From the NCBI GenBank assembly GCA_910588095.1, contig CAJUQH010000001.1:62001-126000 (forward strand): a stretch of DNA of 64,000 nt, given 5' to 3'. This document shows positions 47,334 through 55,226 of this stretch, one piece after another; position 1 is the first letter of the stretch; each line of letters opens with the position of its first letter. Origin of the DNA: an uncultured Eggerthellaceae bacterium. Its GTDB lineage: Bacteria > Actinomycetota > Coriobacteriia > Coriobacteriales > Eggerthellaceae. Below the pieces are notes generated by a model. It saw only the letters and a program-made list of their open reading frames with translations, was not told where the DNA came from and searched no databases. The position numbers and the translations under genes were made by a program.

Positions 47334-48890
47334 ATGGCGAGCTCCAACAAAGCCCCCAGCCCCGTGGCGCCTGCCGCGGCTCCGGCCAGCGCCCAGGCCC
47401 AGGCCAAGCACCCCAAAACCGCCACCGCGAGCTCGAAGAAGGTCGGCGTGATAGGCCTTGCGGCCATCGTCATATCGGCCATGGTGGGCGGCGGCATCTA
47501 CAACCTGCCGCAATCCATGGCGGCAAGCGCTTCGGCGGGCAGCCAGATAGTGGCGTGGGGAATCACGGGCTTCGGCATGTGGTTCATCGCCAACACGTTC
47601 CGCATCTTGGCGCGGGTGAAGCCCGACATGAAGAACGGCATCTACACCTACGCCGAACGGGGCTTCGGCCGGTTCGCAGGGTTCCTCATCGCCTATGGCT
47701 ACTGGGTTTGCAACTGCATCGCGCTAGTGGCCTATGGCGTCATGATAATGGCAGCCATCGGGTACTTCCTGCCAGGGCTTTTCGGCGACGGCAGCAACAT
47801 CGCGTCCTTGGCGGGGGCGTCGGCCATCACGTGGCTCATGTTCGCCCTGGCGTGCCGCGGGGTGAAGAGCGGTTCGGCCATCAACGTGGTGGGCACCATC
47901 GGCAAGATAGTGCCGGTGCTCATCTTCATCATCGCGGTCATGACCGTGTTCCAGCTCAGCGTGTTCATGGAGGGCTTCTGGGGCTATGCGAAGAGCGGCG
48001 CGGCCCTGTCGTTCAACCTTGACGACGTCATGGGCCAGGTCTCGGGCACCATGATGATCACGCTGTTCCTGTTCACTGGCATCGAAGGCGCGGTGGTGGT
48101 GTCGGGCGACGCCAGGAACCAGGCAGACGTGTCGAAGGCGACGACCATCGGGTTCGTCGTGGTCCTGCTGCTCTACAGCGCCGTTTCCATCCTGCCGTTG
48201 GGCATCTACACCTCGGCGGACATCGCCGGCATGGCCGACCCGTCCATGGCGGCCATCATGCAGGATCGCTTCGGCGATGTTGGCGCCATCATCGTGAACC
48301 TTGGCGTGATGGTGGCCGTCCTGTCATCGTGGCTGGTATGGATGCTCATGCTCGCGCAGATGCCGCTGTACGCCGCGCGCGACGGCATCTTCCCCAAGCG
48401 CTTCGCCAAGCAGAACCGCACAGGCGCCCCCAGCTACTCGCTGCTGTGGAGCACCATCGTCATCCAGGTGGGCTTGGTGGCGTCGCACTTCATGGCTGGC
48501 AACGCTTGGGACACCGTGGTCGACATATCGGCCGTGATGTGCATGCCCTGCTATATGACCTGCGCCATGTTCCTGTGGAAGGTGGCGCGGAAGGGGGAGT
48601 GGCCCGAAGGCGCGCGCTTCTCAAAGGCCAACGGCCTGGCCACGGGCATCATCGGCACGGTGTTCGCCCTGTACCTCATCTACGCTTCGGGGCTGACGTA
48701 CCTGATGATCGCGGCGTTCGTGTACGCCATCGGCATCCCGCTGTTCGTCATCGGGCGCAAGCAGGCGGGGCAAAAGGGGCCTGTGCTGGGCTATTTCACC
48801 AAAGGCGAGAAGCTGCTCTGCGCAGCGGTGGCGGCGCTTGGCGTGGTGGGCGTCCTCTACAGCATATCGAGCGGCGTGTTCATGGCTTAG
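47334..48890 (+). CDS. APC-family basic amino acid antiporter, probable histidine/histamine exchanger, copy 2
   Basis: 518-residue paralogue of the preceding gene with long shared segments (VISAMVGGGIYNLPQ, GLATGIIGTVFALYL). The open frame begins ten codons earlier, but the ATG at 47334 has GAAGGGA upstream. It ends the amine island. As with the tyrosine pair, tandem duplication is evident and the two copies may be specialised for different amine or precursor substrates. Confidence 0.85.
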   Translation: MASSNKAPSPVAPAAAPASAQAQAKHPKTATASSKKVGVIGLAAIVISAMVGGGIYNLPQSMAASASAGSQIVAWGITGFGMWFIANTFRILARVKPDMKNGIYTYAERGFGRFAGFLIAYGYWVCNCIALVAYGVMIMAAIGYFLPGLFGDGSNIASLAGASAITWLMFALACRGVKSGSAINVVGTIGKIVPVLIFIIAVMTVFQLSVFMEGFWGYAKSGAALSFNLDDVMGQVSGTMMITLFLFTGIEGAVVVSGDARNQADVSKATTIGFVVVLLLYSAVSILPLGIYTSADIAGMADPSMAAIMQDRFGDVGAIIVNLGVMVAVLSSWLVWMLMLAQMPLYAARDGIFPKRFAKQNRTGAPSYSLLWSTIVIQVGLVASHFMAGNAWDTVVDISAVMCMPCYMTCAMFLWKVARKGEWPEGARFSKANGLATGIIGTVFALYLIYASGLTYLMIAAFVYAIGIPLFVIGRKQAGQKGPVLGYFTKGEKLLCAAVAALGVVGVLYSISSGVFMA

Positions 48891-49019
48891 GGCTGTCGGA
48901 TCGCGCAGGCGGCGCGGCAGTGGTGCGTGTGGCTTCCTGGGCGGCCTTCGTCGGGAGCGGCTGGGTGGCCGCACCGCGTTCGCGCGCGTCCACAACCCCA
49001 CCATAACCGGGGCGGTTGC

Positions 49020-49049
49020 TTAGCAATCCATTGACACGAGTGCTAAAAT
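49020..49049 (+). promoter_or_regulatory. CIRCE element and extended -10 promoter of clpC
   Basis: TTAGCAATC, nine bases, GAGTGCTAA (49020-49046) matches the CIRCE consensus TTAGCACTC-N9-GAGTGCTAA with one mismatch. The right arm overlaps an extended -10, TGCTAAAAT (49041-49049). HrcA bound here would block the promoter until heat or protein damage releases it. The rest of the 48891-49142 gap shows nothing else. Confidence 0.88.
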
Positions 49050-49142
49050 AAGCAGCGAAACATGAACTATTCGCACAGCGTATGACCTGACTGACGTCCC
49101 CGTTGACCGATTACGCGAAACCCCGGAAATGAGGAACCTCCT

Positions 49143-51719
49143 ATGTCTTTCGAGAAATTCACGGACAAGGCGCGCAAGGTGCTCGTCCTGGCTCAGGACG
49201 AGGCGCGCAACCTCCATCAGCCCTACGTGGGCACCGAGCACATCCTGCTCGGGCTCATCCAAGAGAAGGAAGGCCTGGCCGCCCAAGCGCTCGACCGCCT
49301 GAAGGTCACCTACGACGGCGTGGTGCAGGGCATCCGCCAGGCGGTGTCCATCGACGAGGAGGCCGACGTGACTGGCCACCTGAACTTCACGCCGCGCGTG
49401 AAGCGCGTGCTGGAGAACTCGCTGCGCGAGGCCATGCAGATGGGCCAGAGCTACATATCCACCGAGCATCTGCTGCTGGGCATCGTGCGCGAGGGCGAAG
49501 GCACCGGCCTTGAGGTGCTCGGCCGCCTAGGCGTTTCGGGCGACGACGTGCGCAGCGCCCTGAACGACTTGGTGGGGCAGAGCCCTGTTTACGCTGGCCG
49601 CGCCGGGTTCGACCCGGCTGGCCTGGGGAAAGATTCCATGCTGGACGAGTTCGGCACCGACTTGACCAAGAAGGCGCGCGACGGCAAGCTCGACCCCGTC
49701 ATCGGGCGTGCGGCCGAGATCGAGCGCATCATGCAGATCCTGTCGCGCCGGCAGAAGAACAACCCGCTCATCCTGGGCGAGCCAGGCGTGGGCAAGACGG
49801 CCATCGCCGAGGGCCTGGCCCAGCTCATCGTGGCCAACCAGGTGCCCGACACCCTGCGCAACAAGCGCTTGGTGACGCTGGACGTTTCGGCGCTGGTGGC
49901 TGGCTCGAAGTACCGCGGCGAGTTCGAGGAGCGCATGAAGAAGGTGGTGAAGGAGGTCATCGACAGCGGTGACGTGCTGCTGTTCATCGACGAGATCCAC
50001 ACCATCATCGGCGCGGGCTCGGCCGAAGGCTCCATCGATGCCGCAGCCATCTTGAAGCCGCCGCTGTCCCGCGGCGAGCTGCAGATAATCGGCGCCACCA
50101 CGCTGGACGAGTACCGTAAGCACCTTGAGAAGGATTCGGCCCTGGAGCGCCGCTTCCAGCCGCTGACGGTGAACGAGCCCAACGAGGAGCAGGCCGTTCG
50201 CATCGTGGAAGGGCTGCGCGACCGCTACGAGGCACACCACCAGGTGCACTTCACCGACGAGGCGCTGGCTGCCGCGGTGTCGCTGGCCGACCGCTACATA
50301 CAGGACCGCTATCTGCCCGACAAGGCCATCGATGTCATCGACGAGGCAGGCGCGCGCATGCGCATCCGCAACATGACGCTGCCCAAGGAGCTGCGCGAGC
50401 TCGACGGCGAGCTGCGTCGCATCCGCCAGGAGAAGGACAAGGCCATCGGCGAGCAGAACTTCGAGCGCGCTGCCGAGCTGCGCGACGAGGAGACCGAGGT
50501 GAAGGCCAAGCGCGTCGAGGCCGAGAAGCAGTGGGAGGAAGACGCGGCCAAGACGGTGCAGCAGGTGACGGTGGAGGACATCGCCGATGTGGTATCCATG
50601 GCCACCGGCGTGCCCGTGAGCAACCTGACCGAGGCCGAGACCGAGAAGCTGCTGCGCATGGAAAGCGTGCTGCACGAGCGCCTTATCGGCCAGGACGAGG
50701 CTGTGGTGGCGCTGTCGAAGGCCATCCGCCGTTCGCGCAGCGGGCTGAAGGACCCCAAGCGCCCGGCCGGCTCGTTCATCTTCCTGGGCCCCTCGGGCGT
50801 GGGCAAGACCGAGCTTTCCAAGGCGCTGGCGGAGTTCCTGTTCAATTCCGAGGAGGCGCTGCTTTCCTTCGACATGTCGGAGTACATGGAGAAGCACACC
50901 GTGTCGCGGCTCATCGGCAGCCCGCCGGGCTACGTGGGCTTCGACGAGGGCGGCCAGCTGACCAAGGCCGTGCGCCAACGTCCCTACTCGGTGGTGCTGT
51001 TCGACGAGATCGAGAAGGCGCACCCCGACGTGTTCAACATCCTGCTCCAGATCCTGGAGGAGGGGCGCCTGACCGACGCCCAAGGTCGCACCGTGGACTT
51101 CCGCAACACGGTCATCATCATGACCAGCAACGTGGGCGCCCGCGACATAACGGCCACGACGCCTTTGGGCTTCTCGGCTGGGGGCGAGGGCGGCCTTTCC
51201 GACAAGGAGATAAAGAGCCGCGTCATGTCGGAGATGAAGAAGCTGTTCAGGCCCGAGTTCCTGAACCGCATCGACGAGATAATAGTGTTCAAGTCGCTCA
51301 CGGCTGACGAGATAGGCCAGATAGTCGAGCTGATGGTGGCCGAGCTGCGCGACCGCATGATAGAGCAGAACATGACCATCAACCTGGACGAGGCGGCCCG
51401 CGCGTTCATCGCCAAGGAAGGCACCGACACCGCCTATGGCGCTCGCCCGCTGCGCCGCGCCATCCAGCGCCTGCTGGAAGACCCGCTGTCCGAGCAGATA
51501 CTCGAGGGCCGCTGGACCAGCGGCAGCGTGGTGGACGTGACGCTGAACGAGGCAGGCGATGAGCTGGTGTTCAGCCAGGGCACGGGCAGCATCCCCGCGC
51601 CGCGCAAGCGCGATTCCATCGCGCGCGAGGCGGAGCGGCTGCTGACCAACTTCGACCTGGACAGCGCTGGCGTGCGGCCGGTGGCGCCGACGGGCGCGCT
51701 GTCGGGCGGGGCGGCGTAG
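49143..51719 (+). CDS. clpC: ATP-dependent Clp protease ATPase subunit ClpC
   Basis: 858-residue AAA+ unfoldase that feeds ClpP. Two N-terminal Clp repeats (1-145) precede AAA module 1 with Walker A GEPGVGKTA, a UVR-type coiled segment (FERAAELRDEETE) diagnostic of ClpC, and AAA module 2 with Walker A GPSGVGKTE, followed by the C-terminal D2 small domain (AYGARPLRRAIQRLLEDPL). No ctsR, mcsA or mcsB accompany it; control appears to be through CIRCE/HrcA. Confidence 0.97.
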   Translation: MSFEKFTDKARKVLVLAQDEARNLHQPYVGTEHILLGLIQEKEGLAAQALDRLKVTYDGVVQGIRQAVSIDEEADVTGHLNFTPRVKRVLENSLREAMQMGQSYISTEHLLLGIVREGEGTGLEVLGRLGVSGDDVRSALNDLVGQSPVYAGRAGFDPAGLGKDSMLDEFGTDLTKKARDGKLDPVIGRAAEIERIMQILSRRQKNNPLILGEPGVGKTAIAEGLAQLIVANQVPDTLRNKRLVTLDVSALVAGSKYRGEFEERMKKVVKEVIDSGDVLLFIDEIHTIIGAGSAEGSIDAAAILKPPLSRGELQIIGATTLDEYRKHLEKDSALERRFQPLTVNEPNEEQAVRIVEGLRDRYEAHHQVHFTDEALAAAVSLADRYIQDRYLPDKAIDVIDEAGARMRIRNMTLPKELRELDGELRRIRQEKDKAIGEQNFERAAELRDEETEVKAKRVEAEKQWEEDAAKTVQQVTVEDIADVVSMATGVPVSNLTEAETEKLLRMESVLHERLIGQDEAVVALSKAIRRSRSGLKDPKRPAGSFIFLGPSGVGKTELSKALAEFLFNSEEALLSFDMSEYMEKHTVSRLIGSPPGYVGFDEGGQLTKAVRQRPYSVVLFDEIEKAHPDVFNILLQILEEGRLTDAQGRTVDFRNTVIIMTSNVGARDITATTPLGFSAGGEGGLSDKEIKSRVMSEMKKLFRPEFLNRIDEIIVFKSLTADEIGQIVELMVAELRDRMIEQNMTINLDEAARAFIAKEGTDTAYGARPLRRAIQRLLEDPLSEQILEGRWTSGSVVDVTLNEAGDELVFSQGTGSIPAPRKRDSIAREAERLLTNFDLDSAGVRPVAPTGALSGGAA

Positions 51720-51774
51720 GCGAAGCAAGCGATCGTTGGCCTGTCGGCCAGCGCCCAAGCTCAACATCGAGAAC

Positions 51775-51800
51775 GCGGGCCCTTCGGGGCCCGCTTCCTT
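51775..51800 (+). terminator. clpC terminator
   Basis: Perfect 8-bp stem GCGGGCCC/GGGCCCGC closed by a stable TTCG tetraloop, followed by TTCCTT. Confidence 0.82.
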
Positions 51801-51806
51801 GTGCAG

Positions 51807-51815
51807 TGCTAAAAT
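51807..51815 (+). promoter_or_regulatory. Extended -10 promoter, predicted leaderless transcript
   Basis: TGCTAAAAT is followed by only seven bases (ACAGCCC) before the ATG at 51823, so transcription should start at or next to the start codon. The identical seven-base spacer occurs at 57947. Confidence 0.65.
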
Positions 51816-51822
51816 ACAGCCC

Positions 51823-51972
51823 ATGGAAAGAACCTGGCCGGAAATATGGTCTGAACTGCGCACAGCTGCGGCTCCGCCCCTGCGGGGCATCGGCCTGCTG
51901 CTGCTCGCTGTCGTGAGCTTCATCATGGCGCTTTGGGTGGTCATGGCCATCGTGCGCGTGATAGCGGGGTAG
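51823..51972 (+). CDS. 49-residue single-span membrane protein upstream of trkH
   Basis: Short protein MERTWPEIWSELRTAAAPPL followed by one hydrophobic helix (about 24-46: LLLAVVSFIMALWVVMAIV) and a two-residue tail. No ribosome site exists because the promoter directly abuts the ATG, so translation is probably leaderless. The stop codon is nine bases before trkH, so the two are co-expressed. It may be an accessory subunit of the potassium transporter; no homologue is known to me. Confidence 0.68.
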   Translation: MERTWPEIWSELRTAAAPPLRGIGLLLLAVVSFIMALWVVMAIVRVIAG

Positions 51973-51981
51973 GGCGGCCTC

Positions 51982-53502
51982 ATGCTGCAACGCTTCTCGC
52001 TGCTCGACCTGCGCATAATCGGCCACTACCTGGGCACTCTCATCGTGTTCTCGGCGGTCATGATGGCTGTTCCGTTCGTGACGGCGCTCGTGTTCCAAGA
52101 ATGGGAGCCGGCGGCCCGCTACTTCTATTCCATCGGCATCGCGCTGGTGGTGGGCGAGGCGCTGCGGTTCCTGAAGGTGAGCCCGGCGCGGCTCACGCGC
52201 CAGCAGGCCTTCGCAGTGACCGGCTTCGCCTGGATCGTGCTGGCCTTCGTGTGCACCATACCGCTGTACCTTTCGGGGCATTACCTCTCGTACATGGATG
52301 CCCTGTTCGATGGCGTTTCGGCCCTGACCACCACCGGCGCCTCGGTCATCATCGACCTGAACCACCTGTCCTACGCCGACAACATGTTCCGCTTCATGAT
52401 GCATTTGCTGGGCGGGTTGGGCCTCATCGTGGTGGCGCTTTCCATCGGCGTGTTCGGCAAGCGCATGGGCAGCGCGCTGTACACCTCGGAAGGCCGCAGC
52501 GAGCACGTGGTGCCCAACGTGGTGCAGACCACGCAGCTCATAGCCCGCATGACCGCCGTCATCATCGCCATAGCCACGGTGATGCTGGGGCTCATGTGCC
52601 TGTTCTCGGGCATGGAGCCGGTGCGTGCGATGCTGCAGGCGTTCTGGCTGGCCATAACCACGTTCGTCACCGGAGGGTTCTCGCCCATGAGCCTTTCGGT
52701 GTCGTACTACCATTCCTCGACGCTCGAGTTCGTGCTCATGGTGCTCATGATATTGGGCTCCATCAGCTTCGTCATCCACGCCGAGGTGTGGAAGGGCCGC
52801 ATCGGCATGTTCTTCCGCGACCTCGAGACGCGCACCATGGTGCTGTGGGTGGCGCTCATGGTGGTGGTCGTCACGGCGGCGTGCGCGGGCAGCACGCTGT
52901 TCTCCGACCTGCCGGCGCTGTTGCGGCGCGGGCTGTTCATGGTCATATCGGCCTTCACCACCACGGGCTTGCAGGTGATCACCACCAACCAGCTGACCAC
53001 AGTGCTCACCTCGGGCGCCTTCCTCACATTAGCGCTGGTCATGGCCATAGGCGGCGGCGCAGGCTCCACGGCTGGCGGCATCAAGCTGTACCGCATCGGC
53101 ATCATCTGCAAGTCCATCGTGCAGACCATCAAGGAAGCGCTCGCGCCCGATTCGGCGCGCGTGGTGGTGGACTACAACCATGTGGGCCGACGCATCCTCA
53201 CGCCCGAGGTGGTCAAGTCGGCTATGACGGTCACGCTGTTCTACGTGGCCACGTACGTCATCGGCGCGCTGGTGGGCATCGCCCATGGCTACGAGGCCAC
53301 CACTGCCGTGTTCGAGTCGGTGGCCATGACGTCCAACGGCGGCATAGTGACCGGCATCGTGACGCCGGGCATGCCCTGGTCGCTGGAGACGTTCTACATC
53401 TTCCAGATGTGGGCGGGCCGTCTGGAGTTCATCGCGCTGGTGGCCCTTATCGTCGAGGTGGCGGCGAGCGTGGCCCCGCGCCGGAAGGTGCGCACCCGAT
53501 GA
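51982..53502 (+). CDS. TrkH-family potassium uptake channel
   Basis: 506-residue membrane protein with the K+ transporter repeats of the Trk/Ktr family: selectivity-loop-like segments FDGVSALTTTGASV, FWLAITTFVTGGFSP, FMVISAFTTTGLQV and FESVAMTSNGGIVTG, each ending in a conserved glycine. No trkA gene for the regulatory subunit is in the window. The stop overlaps the next start by four bases. Confidence 0.93.
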   Translation: MLQRFSLLDLRIIGHYLGTLIVFSAVMMAVPFVTALVFQEWEPAARYFYSIGIALVVGEALRFLKVSPARLTRQQAFAVTGFAWIVLAFVCTIPLYLSGHYLSYMDALFDGVSALTTTGASVIIDLNHLSYADNMFRFMMHLLGGLGLIVVALSIGVFGKRMGSALYTSEGRSEHVVPNVVQTTQLIARMTAVIIAIATVMLGLMCLFSGMEPVRAMLQAFWLAITTFVTGGFSPMSLSVSYYHSSTLEFVLMVLMILGSISFVIHAEVWKGRIGMFFRDLETRTMVLWVALMVVVVTAACAGSTLFSDLPALLRRGLFMVISAFTTTGLQVITTNQLTTVLTSGAFLTLALVMAIGGGAGSTAGGIKLYRIGIICKSIVQTIKEALAPDSARVVVDYNHVGRRILTPEVVKSAMTVTLFYVATYVIGALVGIAHGYEATTAVFESVAMTSNGGIVTGIVTPGMPWSLETFYIFQMWAGRLEFIALVALIVEVAASVAPRRKVRTR

Positions 53503-54143
53503 GGCGCCTGCTCGAGAGCCGGAAGGTGGCCGTCTTGGTGGGCGTGCTGGTGGCGGTGCTGTTCGCCATCTGCATTGCGGCCATCATCCCGCGGGCGGGT
53601 GGCACCGGCCAGGCGACGCCGGAGCCTGCAGCGCCCGCGGCCAACGAGTCCGACCCGGCCAACCGCGTCGACCCGCAGCAGACGCCCGACAGCTCGTTCC
53701 TCTATGACACGAGCATATCCAGCCTCATGAGCGCCGATGCCTACATGGACGGCCAGACCGTGCAGGTGGTCGGCGAGGTGGTGGGCGACCGCATCCGCGC
53801 CGAGGACGAGCCCGATTTCTGCTGGATAGCGCTGCAATCGCCCACGAGCCCCAACGACGTGGTCATGGTGTACCTCAGCCGCACGCTCACCCAGCACATC
53901 GACACGTACGGCGCCTACGGCAAGCGCGGCACCACGTTGCAGGTGCGTGGCACGTTCAACTTGGCCTGCGCCGACCATGAGGGCCTTTCCGACCTGCATG
54001 CCGAGCATTCGTCGGTGGTGCGCAAGGGCGCGGAAAACCCCGACCCGTTCCGTCCGCAGGACTTCATCCCTGGGGCGGTGCTGCTGGCGTTGGCTGGCGG
54101 GCTGTTCTTCCTCTTCTGGCGCATACGGGAAAGCAACCGCTAG
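53499..54143 (+). CDS. Two-span membrane protein with extracytoplasmic domain, unknown
   Basis: 214 residues: N-terminal membrane anchor (VAVLVGVLVAVLFAICIAAII), Pro/Ala-rich linker, a folded region (about 70-180) containing GQTVQVVGEVVGDRI and TTLQVRGTFN that could be an OB-like barrel, and a C-terminal membrane helix (FIPGAVLLALAGGLFFLFW). I do not recognise the family. It is translationally coupled to trkH (ATGA overlap) and abuts rsgA with no gap, so it belongs to the same operon. Confidence 0.75.
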   Translation: MRRLLESRKVAVLVGVLVAVLFAICIAAIIPRAGGTGQATPEPAAPAANESDPANRVDPQQTPDSSFLYDTSISSLMSADAYMDGQTVQVVGEVVGDRIRAEDEPDFCWIALQSPTSPNDVVMVYLSRTLTQHIDTYGAYGKRGTTLQVRGTFNLACADHEGLSDLHAEHSSVVRKGAENPDPFRPQDFIPGAVLLALAGGLFFLFWRIRESNR

Positions 54144-55187
54144 ATGGCCAAGGCGAAGGGGCGCAAGGGCAGCGTGGCACGGCTGGCCGAGGCAGAGGGC
54201 CTGGGCGCCCAGGCGGCGCACGCGCAGGGCGAGGTGGTGAAGCTCGACCGCGGGTTCCCTCTCGTGCGGTTGGCCGATGGCGCTCTTGTGCGGTGCGAGC
54301 ATGGCGCCGCCCTGGTGAAGGGGGCAAGCGAGCGCGCGGTCATCGGCGACGTGGTGGCGCTGGTGCTGCCCGACGGCCATGACAAGGGCATCATCGAGTC
54401 CATAGCGCCGCGCCGGTGCGAGCTGGTGCGGAAAGACCCGACAGAGCGCGCGGTGCCCCAGGTGCTGGCAGCCAACTTCGACCGTGTGATGGTCGTGCAG
54501 GCGGTGAGCGAGGTGAACCTGCGGCGTCTCGAGCGCGAGCTGGTGCTGGCTGCCGAGACCGGCGCTGCAGTGGACGTGGTGCTGACCAAGGCCGACCAGG
54601 CCGAGGGCGCCCAGCAGGTGCAGCAGGTGCGCGACGCGGTGCAGGCGCTGGTGGGCGAGGCGTGCCGCACCATCGTGGTGTCTTCCGACGATGCCGCCTC
54701 CATCGAGCCGGTGCGCGAGCTGCTGGCGCCGGGGACCACCACCATCCTGCTCGGTCGCAGCGGAGTGGGGAAGTCAACGCTGGTGAACGCCCTCATGGGG
54801 CGCCAGGTGCAGCAGACCGGCAGCGTGCGCGCAGGCGACGGCAAGGGGCGCCACACCACCGTGAGCCGCGAGGTGGTCACCCTGCCCAACGGCGCGCGCA
54901 TGGTGGACATGCCCGGCGTGCGCGGGCTGGGCATGTGGGAGGCCGATGCGGGCATAGGCGCGGCCTTCTCCGACGTCGAGAAGCTGGCTGCTCGCTGCCG
55001 CTTCCGCGACTGCACGCACGGGGCAGAGCCGGGCTGCGCGGTGCGTGCGGCGGTGGACGACGGCACGCTGGCCCCCGAGCGCTTCGAGTCGTATCGCAGC
55101 CTGAAGCGCGAGACCGCTGAGGTGAGGACCCGGCGCGAACATGCCCGCTGGCAGCAAAGCGACCGTCCGCGCGGCAAGAAGCGCTAA
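54144..55187 (+). CDS. rsgA: Ribosome small-subunit GTPase RsgA
   Basis: 347-residue circularly permuted GTPase that matures the 30S subunit. Motif order is permuted as expected: G4-like LTKADQ precedes G1 GRSGVGKSTLVNALMG and G3 DMPGVRGLG. An N-terminal OB-fold and a C-terminal zinc site (CRFRDCTHGAEPGC) complete the family. The ATG follows directly after the preceding stop codon. Confidence 0.95.
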   Translation: MAKAKGRKGSVARLAEAEGLGAQAAHAQGEVVKLDRGFPLVRLADGALVRCEHGAALVKGASERAVIGDVVALVLPDGHDKGIIESIAPRRCELVRKDPTERAVPQVLAANFDRVMVVQAVSEVNLRRLERELVLAAETGAAVDVVLTKADQAEGAQQVQQVRDAVQALVGEACRTIVVSSDDAASIEPVRELLAPGTTTILLGRSGVGKSTLVNALMGRQVQQTGSVRAGDGKGRHTTVSREVVTLPNGARMVDMPGVRGLGMWEADAGIGAAFSDVEKLAARCRFRDCTHGAEPGCAVRAAVDDGTLAPERFESYRSLKRETAEVRTRREHARWQQSDRPRGKKR

Positions 55188-55226
55188 ACTATCAGACGGA
55201 ACGGAAACGAGAAACGAGGCACTGAA

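Noticed and set aside
51933..53498. Long frame overlapping trkH in another phase
   Set aside because: Only its last 214 codons (from 53499) look like a protein; the earlier part is a shadow of trkH.
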